From Halorubrum sp. BOL3-1 (lineage in GTDB: Archaea > Halobacteriota > Halobacteria > Halobacteriales > Haloferacaceae): DNA of 64,000 nucleotides. A program made the translations under genes and the position numbers. The notes under the pieces are model-generated. The model was not told where the DNA came from and made no database searches. It saw nothing but the letters and a program-made list of their open reading frames with translations. Shown one piece after another: positions 34,267 to 43,001 of this stretch; positions within the stretch are counted from its first letter, which is position 1; the number at the start of each line of letters is the position of its first letter. The stretch is from positions 558,001 to 622,000 of the forward strand of contig NZ_CP034692.1 in the NCBI RefSeq assembly GCF_004114375.1, given 5' to 3'.

Positions 34267-34866
34267 ATGTCAGATCAAGAGGCGAGTCACTCCGAGGGAG
34301 AACAGCCCGACGAAGTGCAGTACGATCCGACGTCCAGCCGCTACGACCTCTTCGAGTGCCCCGAATGTGATAACATCGTCCTCGCGCTGGGGCGAGACGA
34401 GCCCCCGATGTCCTGTCACGACGAACCGATGGAGCGCGTCACCGACGTGGAAATGAGCGTCAATCCGCCGGAAGTCAAGCAGGTGCTGCTTCAGGCCTTC
34501 GGGCTGCCGAAGGCGGGACTCGACATCTGCCTGTGCGTCATCGGTGAAGGCCCCCTGTCAGCGAACGAGGTCGCCGAGTCGCTCGGCTACGATCGGAGCA
34601 CCGTCACTCGATACCTCAATACGCTCGTCGAGCTCGGACTGCTTCGCCGCTCCGAACTGAACCGCGAAGAGGGCGGCGTGGTCAACGTCTATCACTCGGT
34701 CGACATCGAACGGATGCGACGCGACACGCTGATCGGATTCTACGTCTGGGCGGGCGAGGCCGCCGCGCTCATAGAGGACGCGAACGTGACCAAACAAGAG
34801 TATCTCAACGAGAACCCGGATCAGGAACTCCCCGAGCTGTTCTGGGATTCGTTTCGCGACGCGTGA
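34267..34866 (+). CDS. TrmB-like helix-turn-helix regulator with N-terminal zinc-binding segment
   Basis: A 199-residue protein. The N-terminal FECPECDNIVLALGRDEPPM with a following SCHDEPME gives a Cys-x2-Cys...Cys-His metal site. An HTH domain follows: GPLSANEVAESLGYDRSTVT, RYLNTLVELGLLRRSEL. The C-terminus has KQEYLNENPDQELPELFWDS. It overlaps the next membrane protein gene by four bases and is 50 bases downstream of the small winged-helix gene. It probably senses a metal or redox signal, but this is inference. Confidence 0.86.
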   Translation: MSDQEASHSEGEQPDEVQYDPTSSRYDLFECPECDNIVLALGRDEPPMSCHDEPMERVTDVEMSVNPPEVKQVLLQAFGLPKAGLDICLCVIGEGPLSANEVAESLGYDRSTVTRYLNTLVELGLLRRSELNREEGGVVNVYHSVDIERMRRDTLIGFYVWAGEAAALIEDANVTKQEYLNENPDQELPELFWDSFRDA

Positions 34867-35747
34867 GTCGACACCGGACACACGCCCTGCGCAAACGCCT
34901 TCTCGGCGTCGGGCACGGCGTTCGAGGGGCGCTCCGGGACCTCCTCTCACAGGAGTTCTCCCACTCGACGGGCCACGTGACGGCGATACTCAACGGCTGT
35001 CTGTTCGCTCCGTCCCTGCTCGCGTTCTGGTTCGTGAACGGCGTCCTCGATTTTTCGACCGCGATCGCCGTCGGCGCGGTCGCAACGCCGGCGGGCCTCC
35101 AGATACGCCTGCTCGCGTATCTTCTGGTCGTACCGGCGTTCCTCCTCACGAGGATCGCCGTGCACCTGATCCACCCCGTACATCGGAAGCAGGTTCTTTC
35201 GGGGTCGTGCCCGAGCGTGCGACTGATGAGCCTCGACTGGTTCAGCGTGGGGATACTGACGACGGGCCTTCCCCTCGCGATACAGAACGTCGGACCGTGG
35301 GTCGGAATGAACGCGGTCTTCCTCGTCGGCGTGTTTCTCGCTCCCAGACTGCTGCCGACCGCTCGTCGGAACCACGTCAAGTTTCTCGCGCTCGTGCTCG
35401 GTGGTGTCGTGTTCCTCTACGCGAGCTACGGTGGGATAGTGCCGTGGCTTCCGAATCCGGCGACCGTTCTCGGTCCCGTCGCGACGGCCGCGCTCGGGGA
35501 CGGCACTACCCGCTGGCTGTTCCGGGTGGTGAACAGTATCGTCGTCGGTCCGCTCCTCGTGGCTCTGTTCGGGATCGCGATGAACCGCATCCTGACGCGG
35601 CCGGAACTGACCGACATCCCGGTCGTTCGTCACGCGCTCCCCCGCCGGGATCCCGACGCCGTCGTCGTCACCAGCGCCGCGTTCGGGACGGCGTTCTACC
35701 TGCTCGTCGTCACGGCCGCGACCGGCCACCTGATCGTCGTCCCGTAG
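34863..35747 (+). CDS. Polytopic membrane protein, function unknown
   Basis: A 294-residue protein with about seven hydrophobic helices, starting with GTG in a GTGA overlap with the upstream regulator. The N-terminal 25 residues are basic. Segments such as NGCLFAPSLLAFWFVNGVLD and PAFLLTRIAVHLIHPVHRKQ are recognisable features but match no family I know. Tight coupling suggests the regulator and membrane protein act together. Confidence 0.78.
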   Translation: MSRHRTHALRKRLLGVGHGVRGALRDLLSQEFSHSTGHVTAILNGCLFAPSLLAFWFVNGVLDFSTAIAVGAVATPAGLQIRLLAYLLVVPAFLLTRIAVHLIHPVHRKQVLSGSCPSVRLMSLDWFSVGILTTGLPLAIQNVGPWVGMNAVFLVGVFLAPRLLPTARRNHVKFLALVLGGVVFLYASYGGIVPWLPNPATVLGPVATAALGDGTTRWLFRVVNSIVVGPLLVALFGIAMNRILTRPELTDIPVVRHALPRRDPDAVVVTSAAFGTAFYLLVVTAATGHLIVVP

Positions 35748-35863
35748 CGCCTCCCGATCGATCGAGCGCGATCAGCGGGACTATTTATAATAAAACAGCG
35801 GAAGTATGCGACTGACGTACACACGCGCCGTGTGATTAGGTCCGTTCCCCGTGGATCGCTATC

Positions 35864-36253
35864 TATGGGAACGGACACCTCCTCCGGTCCATCGACGGGG
35901 GAGACCACGTGGGATAAAACGCTCTCGGTGGCGGAATTACCGGCCGGGTCAAAACGGCGAGCGGCGGCGACACCACCGTGGCGGTGACTCATTACGACGG
36001 AGGGCACGCCGCGCTCGACAACGACTGTCCCCACCAGAGTTGCCCCCTCAACAAGGGGTCGATCGAGACCGGCTGCCTCCGGTGTCCCGGGCACGAGTGA
36101 GACTTCGACCCGACGGCCGGCGAGACCCCCGGCTCGCACGACGACTCCGTAGAGACGTTCCCGGTCGAGGAGCGCGAGGACGGGGTCTATCCCCGGTATC
36201 GTGGTTCAGGGACTACTGCTGCCGGGGGTACTGACTGGACCGGGGATCGGTGA
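35864..36253 (+). pseudogene. Broken Rieske [2Fe-2S] domain gene
   Basis: From an ATG at 35864 the frame gives WDKTLSVAELPAG, then needs a one-base shift to continue VKTASGGDTTVAVTHYDGGH, NDCPHQSCPLNKGSIETGCL and RCPGHE. An in-frame TGA follows, then DFDPTAGETPGSHDDSVETF and PVEEREDGVYPRY. The two Cys-Pro-x-His clusters are the Rieske cluster ligands (CPHQ...CPGH). One frameshift plus one stop make it a pseudogene. Confidence 0.85.
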
Positions 36254-36278
36254 TGCGAACGATGGCTGACGGTTTCCC

Positions 36279-36814
36279 ATGAAAATCCGAACGATGACCA
36301 GTACCGCGTGGAACCGAATCACTGATCGGAACGAAACGTGGGCGCTGGCGGTCGTGTTCGGAGTGGCTTCGGTTCCGTGGACGTACGTCTTCGTGGCCGG
36401 ATTACACGTCCCGCTGTGGCCGTCGTTCATCGCGTTCGCGACGTTCTACGCCGGCGGTGGTGTGACCTCCGCGGCCTCGTTCGGGGCTACGCGAGCAACC
36501 TCGCCGGCATCGTCTACGCCGTTCTGACGCTCGCGGTGGTGGACACATACCTCGGCGGTGGGGTCGTTGCTCTTAGCGTCACCGTGGGGGCGTTCATGTT
36601 CCTCGCCGGTCTCCGCGAGTTCGTTCCGCTGCTGTCGTTCACGCCGGGCGGATTCTTCGGATACGCGACCATGTTCAGTGCCGACGCCGCGAACGCGACT
36701 GCGTTCGGCGTGACCGGACTTCCGGGAGAAACACTCGCAGCCGTACTATCGATGCTTCTCGGCGCAGGTATCGGGTTTGCGACTGACGCGGTGAGTCCGA
36801 GTCTCGCGGACTGA
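36279..36814 (+). pseudogene. DUF1097-like membrane protein gene with a frameshift
   Basis: The first frame gives NETWALAVVFGVASVPWTYV and FIAFATFYAGGGVTS; near 36465-36480 the match moves to another frame: GLVRGYASNLAGIVYAVLTL, then FMFLAGLREFVPLLSFTPGG and FFGYATMFS. Together they make one polytopic membrane protein of the DUF1097 type. A single-base loss near the junction explains it. It directly follows the broken Rieske gene, so decay is more likely than sequencing error, though either is possible. Confidence 0.75.
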
Positions 36815-36863
36815 CAGACGGTGTTCGCTGCGAGTGTCGCACCCTCCTCGGAAGGTCTCCCGG

Positions 36864-38396
36864 TCACCGCGTCACGCGCCGGGCCAGCGAGAAGACGAAG
36901 ACGGCGGTCAGAAACGCGCCCGCGAGACCTTCCGACGCGGCGACGAACCGGCCGACGTCGCTGACCGGGTACACGTCCCCGAGCCCGAGCGTCGCGAACG
37001 TCACGATACTGAAGTAGAAACCGTTCAACACGGCGTCGGCTCCGTGACTGCCGTAGCTCACGATCTCACCGCCGGTGGAGAGGCCGCCCGACGCCGGATA
37101 GACGAACGCACTGCCGACCATGACGGCCAGGGCCAGCGCGGCGGTCCGGCCCGGTCGCTCGCCGTATCCGGCGACCGCATCGAGAAAGCCGTTCGTCGTC
37201 CAGCGCACCGTCGCGTCGACACGATGTATCAGCGAGTGGTCCGCCGATCCGGCGTGGGCGGCGTAGCGGCGCCGGCGATATCGCAGCTCTCGGACGAAGA
37301 ACATCGACGCCGTCTCGCTATCGCCGGCGTCCGATGCGCCCTGCTTGGCCTCCAGGTACGTGTGTTCGAGCCCCTCGACGCTCTCGGACTCGTCGGCGTT
37401 GCCGATATACTCGTGGATCCGCCAGCGATTCGATCGCAACAGGTCGCGGTAGGCCGCGAAGTGGAAGCCGTCGAATCCCGTTCGGTAGAATCGATACCGA
37501 TCGAGCGTGTCCGGTTCACACTCAAGATCGACGTCACCGACAGTCGCGTCCGTGAGATCGTACGTCGCAACGCCCGTATCGGGTTGGTCGAGATCTCCCG
37601 CCGAGATAGTTGCGTCTCTGAGACGACACTCGATATCGGTCGCCGGATATATTCGGAGTCGTTCGAACGACCCCTCGGAAAGATCGATCCCCGTCACGCT
37701 CTCGTCGACACCAATATCGTCGAAGGTCGCGTATTCGCTCGCGGCACCGACGAACTCGACATCGTCTCGGAACGCCGTGGACACGAACTGCGCCCTTCCG
37801 AACGAAACGTTCGCGAAATGCGCCCGTCCCCCGATAGTGACGCTATCGAAGTTCAGCCACTCCCGAACGCTACATTGGGCGAATTCCACGCTCCCGTCGA
37901 AACGGGTGTCGCGGATTCGGAGACTTCGCTCGAACGATCCGCGGCGAGCGCGAAAGCACGCCGTCGATGCGGAGGGCCTCCCGAGGACCGTCCCCCTGAC
38001 CTCGACCTGCCGTTCGAAGACCGTGTCGCTCACGTCCATACCGTCGATGTGACACTCCTCGATGGTCATCGGGTGACCAACCACCGATCCCGAGAGGTCG
38101 AACACCCCGTCGACGGTCACCTCACGGAACGTAATGTGGGCGACGTCGCTTCCGTCGACGACGAGTTGGGAGAGGTCCAACTCCTCCAGATGGACATCGA
38201 CGTACTCCTGCCGGGAGGGATCATCCGCGCCGATGTCTGCGAGGAAGGCCGCCCGCAGCGTCGATGACGTGACGTCGGCTGTGCGACGCTCCGCCGGCGT
38301 GAGGTGGAACACACATCGATCCCGGTCTGTGGCTACCGGACGCGAACACGACCACTCCGACCCGTCAGCATCACACGGATGGCTACACCGATTCAC
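36864..38396 (-). CDS. Pentapeptide-repeat protein fused to a two-helix potassium channel pore
   Basis: A 510-residue fusion. The N-terminal 35 residues hold a Cys/His cluster (RCSHPCDADGSEWSCSRPVA, DRCVFHL). Residues about 60-290 are a pentapeptide-repeat-like beta helix with many A/D-F/L-x-x-x steps (FDLSGSVV, FDGSVEFAQCSV, ANVSFGRAQFVSTAF). After a charged linker (LRYRRRRYAAHAG), two helices flank a P-loop with the selectivity filter TFATLGLGDVYP at about 466-477. A soluble beta-helix sensor joined to an Ion_trans_2 pore suggests gated K+ transport; the ligand is unknown. Confidence 0.9.
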   Translation of the reverse strand: MNRCSHPCDADGSEWSCSRPVATDRDRCVFHLTPAERRTADVTSSTLRAAFLADIGADDPSRQEYVDVHLEELDLSQLVVDGSDVAHITFREVTVDGVFDLSGSVVGHPMTIEECHIDGMDVSDTVFERQVEVRGTVLGRPSASTACFRARRGSFERSLRIRDTRFDGSVEFAQCSVREWLNFDSVTIGGRAHFANVSFGRAQFVSTAFRDDVEFVGAASEYATFDDIGVDESVTGIDLSEGSFERLRIYPATDIECRLRDATISAGDLDQPDTGVATYDLTDATVGDVDLECEPDTLDRYRFYRTGFDGFHFAAYRDLLRSNRWRIHEYIGNADESESVEGLEHTYLEAKQGASDAGDSETASMFFVRELRYRRRRYAAHAGSADHSLIHRVDATVRWTTNGFLDAVAGYGERPGRTAALALAVMVGSAFVYPASGGLSTGGEIVSYGSHGADAVLNGFYFSIVTFATLGLGDVYPVSDVGRFVAASEGLAGAFLTAVFVFSLARRVTR

Positions 38397-38483
38397 GAGG
38401 AGCGGTCACCTCCGAGCGGGAGCGTGGGTGTGGGAGCATCATGTGGTGTTGTGTCTCTATCAGCGCGTCTCTTTGCCCAAAGT

Positions 38484-38933
38484 TCAGTCGGCATCGGCGC
38501 GGAGCGCTCCGAAGCGAAAGAACGTGGCGACCCGTAAGAGTCCCGCCACCCACGCCAGGGTCGCACACACCACGCCGAGGAGGCCGACGACGGGCGGGAA
38601 ACTGGTCGGATTCGGGGACAGTAGCGCCCCGAAGCTCGACGCGAGTTCGGAAAACCCGAGGACGAACAGGGGTACCGCGACGACCCGTTCGGCGCGGTAT
38701 GCGTAGATACCCCCGATAATCCCGACGACAGGGAGCACGAAAGAATACAGCGCGGGCCCGATGCCCCCCGTTGCCGTTTCGAACACGCTCGTCGAGGTGG
38801 GATAGAGCGCGACGAGTACGACCGAATACCCGACGACGGCGAACAGCGCACCGATATTGAGCATCTTCTCGATCGATCCGACCGTCGATTCCATTTCGTC
38901 GACGGACGGGCGGTCCGGGTATTCTGATGTCAT
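38484..38933 (-). CDS. Four-helix membrane protein, function unknown
   Basis: A 149-residue protein: a charged N-terminus (SEYPDRPSVDEMESTVGSIE) followed by four hydrophobic segments. LYPTSTSVFETATGGIGPAL lies between helices 1 and 2. Codon use is like its neighbours. No family recognised. It is co-directional with the potassium channel gene, 87 bases upstream. Confidence 0.72.
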   Translation of the reverse strand: MTSEYPDRPSVDEMESTVGSIEKMLNIGALFAVVGYSVVLVALYPTSTSVFETATGGIGPALYSFVLPVVGIIGGIYAYRAERVVAVPLFVLGFSELASSFGALLSPNPTSFPPVVGLLGVVCATLAWVAGLLRVATFFRFGALRADAD

Positions 38934-39089
38934 CCCGTCTCTCTCGTCGGGATATAATGGTCTCTCGGGTGTTGAAGCCGATCACACGTCCGGCCGAAGC
39001 GTCTCTCATCGGAGGAAAATTACGTTCTCGCGGTCGGAACAGCGTGCTATCGAGACCGTGGCGATGCGAGTCACTGACCGTCGATAGGG

Positions 39090-39646
39090 CTTGACGACTA
39101 CCCGGAGCCGTACGGGCTGCCGGAGAACCCGGCGAGAGCGGACGACGTCGACGCCGCGGTTGCCCCGAGTTCTACGGAGAGCCGGAGGCGGGGACGGAGC
39201 CGCCGAGCCGGGACGACCTCCAGATTCTCACCGCCCAACTCGACCGCATGCCGCTCGACGACGGGACGCCGATCGACTCCGGGCCGGTGATCGGTCCGAA
39301 CGCGGAGAACGCGCTCGAACCGGAGATCCCGGTGTTCGTCAGCGATATGAGCTTCGGCGCGCTCAGCGAGGAGGCGGAGGTCGCCATCTCGAAGGGCGCG
39401 GACGGCGTTGCCGTCGCCAACGCTGCGATGTAGGCGATCGGGTGTCTCGGGACGCGCGCGTGTGACTCGAACAACTGTCCGGTTGGGGTCGCGACACAGA
39501 AGGGGAACCTCCGGAACCGGCTCGTGGTCGACTCGACCGCAGAGAGCCTCGCGAACTACTCCGCAGCGACGGTCAAGCTCGCGGAGGTGATGGCCCGGGC
39601 GTGGGGTCACGACGCCCTCGGCGGCCCAGAGAGATGCCGACGGTGA
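39090..39646 (+). pseudogene. Remnant of an FMN-binding glutamate synthase-like gene with an internal deletion
   Basis: The pieces LDDYPEPYGLPENPARADDV, then (after a frameshift) PEFYGEPEAGTEPPSRDDLQ, IPVFVSDMSFGALSEEAEVA, and DGVAVANAAM, an in-frame TAG, then AIGCLGTRACDSNNCPVGVA and ATQKGNLRNRLVVDST follow the order of the family. The join ISKGADGVAVANAAM brings together parts that in the full protein are well over 100 residues apart, so a large internal part has been deleted. The C-terminus is also altered. Confidence 0.85.
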
Positions 39647-39659
39647 GCGGTCGCCGGCG

Positions 39660-40670
39660 TCACTCGAGCGAGTCGGGTCGGTAGAACGCGTCAGGACCGT
39701 GGTCGTCCAGCCAGGTGAACGCGTAGAGGCGTCGCGCCGGCAGCCGGTCGAGCCGACGGCCGTCCGCCGCAGTGCCCGTGGCCGGGTCCCACGTCGTCCC
39801 GTCTGCGGCGACGCCGGTATCGGTCACTTCGAACTCGTGGCCCGGGTCCGCGTACGCGTGGACGCCCCCTTTCGTCGCGAACGCGACGACGTCCCGTTCA
39901 CCGACCGTCGTCCGAACGCCGCCGGCGGCTCGCACCCATGGGACCGGAAAACCGACCGCGTCGCCGTCGGACTCGACGCCTACCACGACCGTCTTGGGAT
40001 CGAGGTTCACGGGACCTTCCCACTTCCGCTGGCCGGCCGCCCCTCGGTGGGCCGCGAGACCGAACCCCTCGCTCGAAGCGTACTCCTCGTACGGCGACGC
40101 GTCGTAATCGACCGGGGCCGGGTCGTCGTCGTCGCTCGCGGCCTCGCTCTCTCCGCCCGGCGGGGCGAGGACGACGCCGTCGGGGTACGAGTCACGGAAC
40201 TCCCGGACGGACAGCATTGCGGCGGGACGCACCGAAAGCGACTCGCCCTCGAACGCGCCGGCGATACACTCGCCGGTGGACTGTTTCCACTCGCTCCCGG
40301 TCTCCCGGTCGTACATGACGAGGTCGTCGTCCGCGAGCTTTCCCGAAACCCCGAACTCCAGCGTCCGGTCCGCGTTGGTCCGATCGTACACGATCCCGCT
40401 CCCACAGAGGGGACACCACGTGACCGCGATCGGGTCGCCGCCGGTCGCGTCGCCACCCGTCGCGTCGCCGCCGGATGAGTCGGTCGCGTCGTCGACGACG
40501 TCGTTCACGATCTCGTGAAACTGGAGGTACCGCACCGGATACGCGCGCGGCGGGTCAGCGAAGCCCACGGAGATGACCTCGTCGTCGCCGCTCCCGCCGT
40601 ACGTTTCGCTGAACCGGGGGTCGTCGACGCTCGGGATCGCGTCTCGCGGGAGAACTCGTCGGACGTTCAC
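39660..40670 (-). CDS. DUF3179 protein, cytoplasmic form, second copy
   Basis: A 336-residue DUF3179 protein starting MNVRRVLPRDAIPSVDDPRF. Motifs are YPVRYLQFHEIVNDVVDD, WCPLCGSGIVYDR with the full Cys pair, FGVSGKLADDDLVMYDR and SEWKQSTGECIAG; the end RRLYAFTWLDDHGPDAF matches its paralogue at 20326. A tandem repeat (GGDATGGDATGGD) lies just before the CPLC motif. A TATA box is placed 25 bases before the ATG, so the mRNA is probably leaderless. Unlike the copy at 20326 it has no adjacent hxlR gene. Confidence 0.91.
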   Translation of the reverse strand: MNVRRVLPRDAIPSVDDPRFSETYGGSGDDEVISVGFADPPRAYPVRYLQFHEIVNDVVDDATDSSGGDATGGDATGGDPIAVTWCPLCGSGIVYDRTNADRTLEFGVSGKLADDDLVMYDRETGSEWKQSTGECIAGAFEGESLSVRPAAMLSVREFRDSYPDGVVLAPPGGESEAASDDDDPAPVDYDASPYEEYASSEGFGLAAHRGAAGQRKWEGPVNLDPKTVVVGVESDGDAVGFPVPWVRAAGGVRTTVGERDVVAFATKGGVHAYADPGHEFEVTDTGVAADGTTWDPATGTAADGRRLDRLPARRLYAFTWLDDHGPDAFYRPDSLE

Positions 40671-40690
40671 GTTGGTGGCTGACGTTCACT

Positions 40691-40700
40691 CGATATAATT
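40691..40700 (-). promoter_or_regulatory. TATA box of the DUF3179 gene
   Basis: On the minus strand AATTATATCG lies about 25 bases before the ATG at 40670, ideal for a leaderless transcript. The rest of the 239-base gap up to the histidine kinase gene shows no other feature. Confidence 0.5.
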
Positions 40701-40909
40701 CGGTCGCTCGCGGACGGGAGCCCGATGTGGACCGCCGGTGCGGACCGTCCAATCGGAGAACGACGCTCGGTCAATTGGAGACGGGTCGACGGTACCGACA
40801 TATGTTTCACTAATAGGGAATAAACGGTCGTCATACAATCCGGTGGCTGCTCCGTCATTCGGCCCAACGGACCGTGGCCACCCTAACGCTCCGAAAGAGA
40901 ATTTGACAC

Positions 40910-42004
40910 ATGAGTGACGGACCGACCGAGGAACGAGACGCTCGCGAACCGGGAGCAGGCGACCGCCGATCTCCTATCGAGGAGCGGTACCGGAAGGTCT
41001 TCCAACACAGCAACGACGCCGTCATGATCGTCGACTTCGAGACCGAGTCGTTCGTCGACGTCAATCCGACGGCGTGCGAGCTGCTGGGATACTCTCGGGA
41101 GGAACTCCTCTCGATGAACCCGGAAGAGATCCATCCGGAAGATTTCGATCACGTCCGCGAGGAGTTCGTCTCGCAGGTCAGATCGGAGGGGTCCGGATTC
41201 ACCGACGACCTGACGTGCCTGACGAAGAGCGGACACGAGATTCCGACGGAGATCTCCGGGGCGACACTAGACCCGTCGGGAGAGGGAGCTGCGACAGACC
41301 CCGAGCCTACTCGGATGATCGCGATGCTCCGCGATATCTCCGACCGTGTCCGGAACCGACAACGACTCGAGGAGAAGGTTGAACGGCTCGACCGATTCGC
41401 CGGCATCGTCTCGCACGACCTCCGGAACCCGCTGTCCGTCGTTCAGGGTCACGCGGAACTCGCCCGCGAGACGGGCGACCCCGCGCACTTCGACGCCGTC
41501 GAGGACGCCGCCGCTCGCATGGAAGAGATGCTGTCGGATCTCCTCCGGCTCACCCGCGAGGGTGATCTGGTCGGAGAGCAGACCGAAGTCGACTTGGAAG
41601 CGATCGCGCGAGACGCCTGGGCCGACTGTGACACGGAGCCGGCGACCCTCGATGTCGAGTCGTCGACGACACTCCGAGCGGACCGAGACCGGCTCCGCGA
41701 ACTGCTCGTGAACCTCTCCGAGAACGCTTGCGACCACGGCGGACCGGATGTAACGGTCCGAGTCGGTGTACTCGACGGAGAGGAACCGTCCGGGTTCTAC
41801 GTCGAAGACGACGGGACCGGAGTTCCGCCGGGAAACCGAGACGCCGTCTTCGAATGGGGACACACGACGACGGAAGACGGGACCGGGTTCGGGCTAGCGA
41901 TCGTCGACGAGATAGCGGAGGCGCACGGGTGGAGGATCGCCCTCGAAGAGCCGGAGAACGGCGGGGCACGATTCGAGGTCACCGGCGTCGAGACGAGCGC
42001 GTGA
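40910..42004 (+). CDS. PAS-domain histidine kinase
   Basis: A 364-residue soluble sensor kinase. A PAS domain covers about residues 25-145 (FQHSNDAVMIVDFETESFVD, LLGYSREELLSMNPEEIHPE). The H-box FAGIVSHDLRNPLSVVQGH gives phospho-acceptor His169. The ATPase domain is complete: N-box LLVNLSENACDHGG, G1 VEDDGTGVPPG, and G2 TGFGLAIVDEIAEAHGW. No membrane segment, so the signal is intracellular or membrane-permeable. No response regulator is nearby, which is common in haloarchaea. Confidence 0.94.
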   Translation: MSDGPTEERDAREPGAGDRRSPIEERYRKVFQHSNDAVMIVDFETESFVDVNPTACELLGYSREELLSMNPEEIHPEDFDHVREEFVSQVRSEGSGFTDDLTCLTKSGHEIPTEISGATLDPSGEGAATDPEPTRMIAMLRDISDRVRNRQRLEEKVERLDRFAGIVSHDLRNPLSVVQGHAELARETGDPAHFDAVEDAAARMEEMLSDLLRLTREGDLVGEQTEVDLEAIARDAWADCDTEPATLDVESSTTLRADRDRLRELLVNLSENACDHGGPDVTVRVGVLDGEEPSGFYVEDDGTGVPPGNRDAVFEWGHTTTEDGTGFGLAIVDEIAEAHGWRIALEEPENGGARFEVTGVETSA

Positions 42005-42294
42005 GTCGCCGGTTCGGAAGGAGATTTAAAATCGGTTGGTCTGAGTCAAGAGCGGCGAATCGCGGAGGCGACGGAGGGCTGACGGACGGGACTTCGAGGC
42101 TACTCGTTCGACGCCTACGCGCCCACGCGGGACATCGGAAGACCCGTGACGCGTTGGTCACTTGACCGTGTCCGAACACCTCCCTCGAACGATCGACCGC
42201 GCTACCGGATTTGAATAGTATAAATGTACCCCACGCGTGTCCGTCCGACGCCGACGCGCAGTATTCATTAATTTTTGCTGAGCCATTGTCGTGT
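42005..42294. other. Intergenic region without a gene
   Basis: 290 bases after the histidine kinase gene. The second half is AT-richer (AATAGTATAAATGTACC near 42217 is a possible TATA region for the next gene). No further feature seen. Confidence 0.5.
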
Positions 42295-42567
42295 ATGGGT
42301 GAGAACAGTACTCAGTCGGGCCCCGTTCCGGAGCGAAGCGACGCGGTGCCCGACTCGTACGCGATCCACGTGGACGACCGAGGCGTCGACGTGTGGCAGT
42401 ACCGCGTCGATGTCCGCGATCCGGACGGGAGCTGGCGGTTCGTCGAGACGCACGACACCAAAGACGACCTGCGTGTCTCGCTCGGTTTCGCAACGCCGAC
42501 GCCGCCGACCGACGAGGGGTACTGGGTGTACAGCAGGACCTACGACTGCGAGACGGACTGTAAGTAG
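42295..42567 (+). CDS. Small acidic haloarchaeal protein, function unknown
   Basis: A 90-residue soluble protein. The core SYAIHVDDRGVDVWQYRVDV followed by RDPDGSWRFVETHDTKDDLR looks like a small compact beta domain; the tail YSRTYDCETDCK has two cysteines four residues apart. The frame is open for 28 more codons upstream, but the acidic body starts at this ATG. No family recognised. Confidence 0.65.
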   Translation: MGENSTQSGPVPERSDAVPDSYAIHVDDRGVDVWQYRVDVRDPDGSWRFVETHDTKDDLRVSLGFATPTPPTDEGYWVYSRTYDCETDCK

Positions 42568-42597
42568 CGGGCGACGACGGGGCCAGACTGCGTCCCC

Positions 42598-42942
42598 TCA
42601 CTCGGTCGAGGCGGCCCACTCCAAGAGCGGTTCGAGCCGCGTCCGTAGCTCGCCCCCGTTCTCGGTCAGCGAGTATTCGACGCGGGGCGGGATCTCGTTA
42701 TACTGGGTTCGGTCGATCAGTCCGGCTTCCTCGAACTCGTCGAGCCGCTTCGAGATGGTCGAAGTGCTCGCCGTCGGCAGGTGTTCTTCTATCTCCGCGA
42801 ACCGGAGCGAGTCGTGCGCGCCGATGATGCTAGCGAGCTGTATCGCGTACTTCCGGCTCAGCGTGTCGATGACCCCGGTGAGCGGACAGTAGCACGTACC
42901 GTCGACGTCGCAGACGGGCGCTTCTGCGGTGGGATCTGCCAT
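42598..42942 (-). CDS. HxlR family winged-helix regulator next to merA
   Basis: A 114-residue HxlR/DUF24 regulator. It shows CYCPLTGVIDTLSRKYAIQL, RFAEIEEHLPTASTSTISKR, LDEFEEAGLIDRTQYNEIPP and VEYSLTENGGELR. Three cysteines cluster near the N-terminus (CDVDGTCYCP), a plausible metal- or thiol-sensing site. It is divergent from merA with a perfect palindrome between them, so it likely controls merA and itself. Upstream ATGs would add up to 24 residues. Confidence 0.92.
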   Translation of the reverse strand: MADPTAEAPVCDVDGTCYCPLTGVIDTLSRKYAIQLASIIGAHDSLRFAEIEEHLPTASTSTISKRLDEFEEAGLIDRTQYNEIPPRVEYSLTENGGELRTRLEPLLEWAASTE

Positions 42943-42971
42943 AGCTTTACGGCCTCCAACGTACTCCATAG

Positions 42972-42986
42972 CTTCGGACTCCGAAG
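42972..42986. promoter_or_regulatory. Palindromic operator between hxlR and merA
   Basis: CTTCGGA-C-TCCGAAG is a perfect palindrome with 7-base arms, directly between the two divergent genes and just upstream of the merA TATA box. It is the best candidate site for the adjacent HxlR dimer. Confidence 0.65.
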
Positions 42987-42990
42987 TATA

Positions 42991-43001
42991 AGAACTTCCC
43001 A
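42991..43001 (+). promoter_or_regulatory. TATA box of merA
   Basis: ATTATAAAATA ends 20 bases before the merA ATG, so transcription should start at or next to the ATG (leaderless). Confidence 0.6.
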
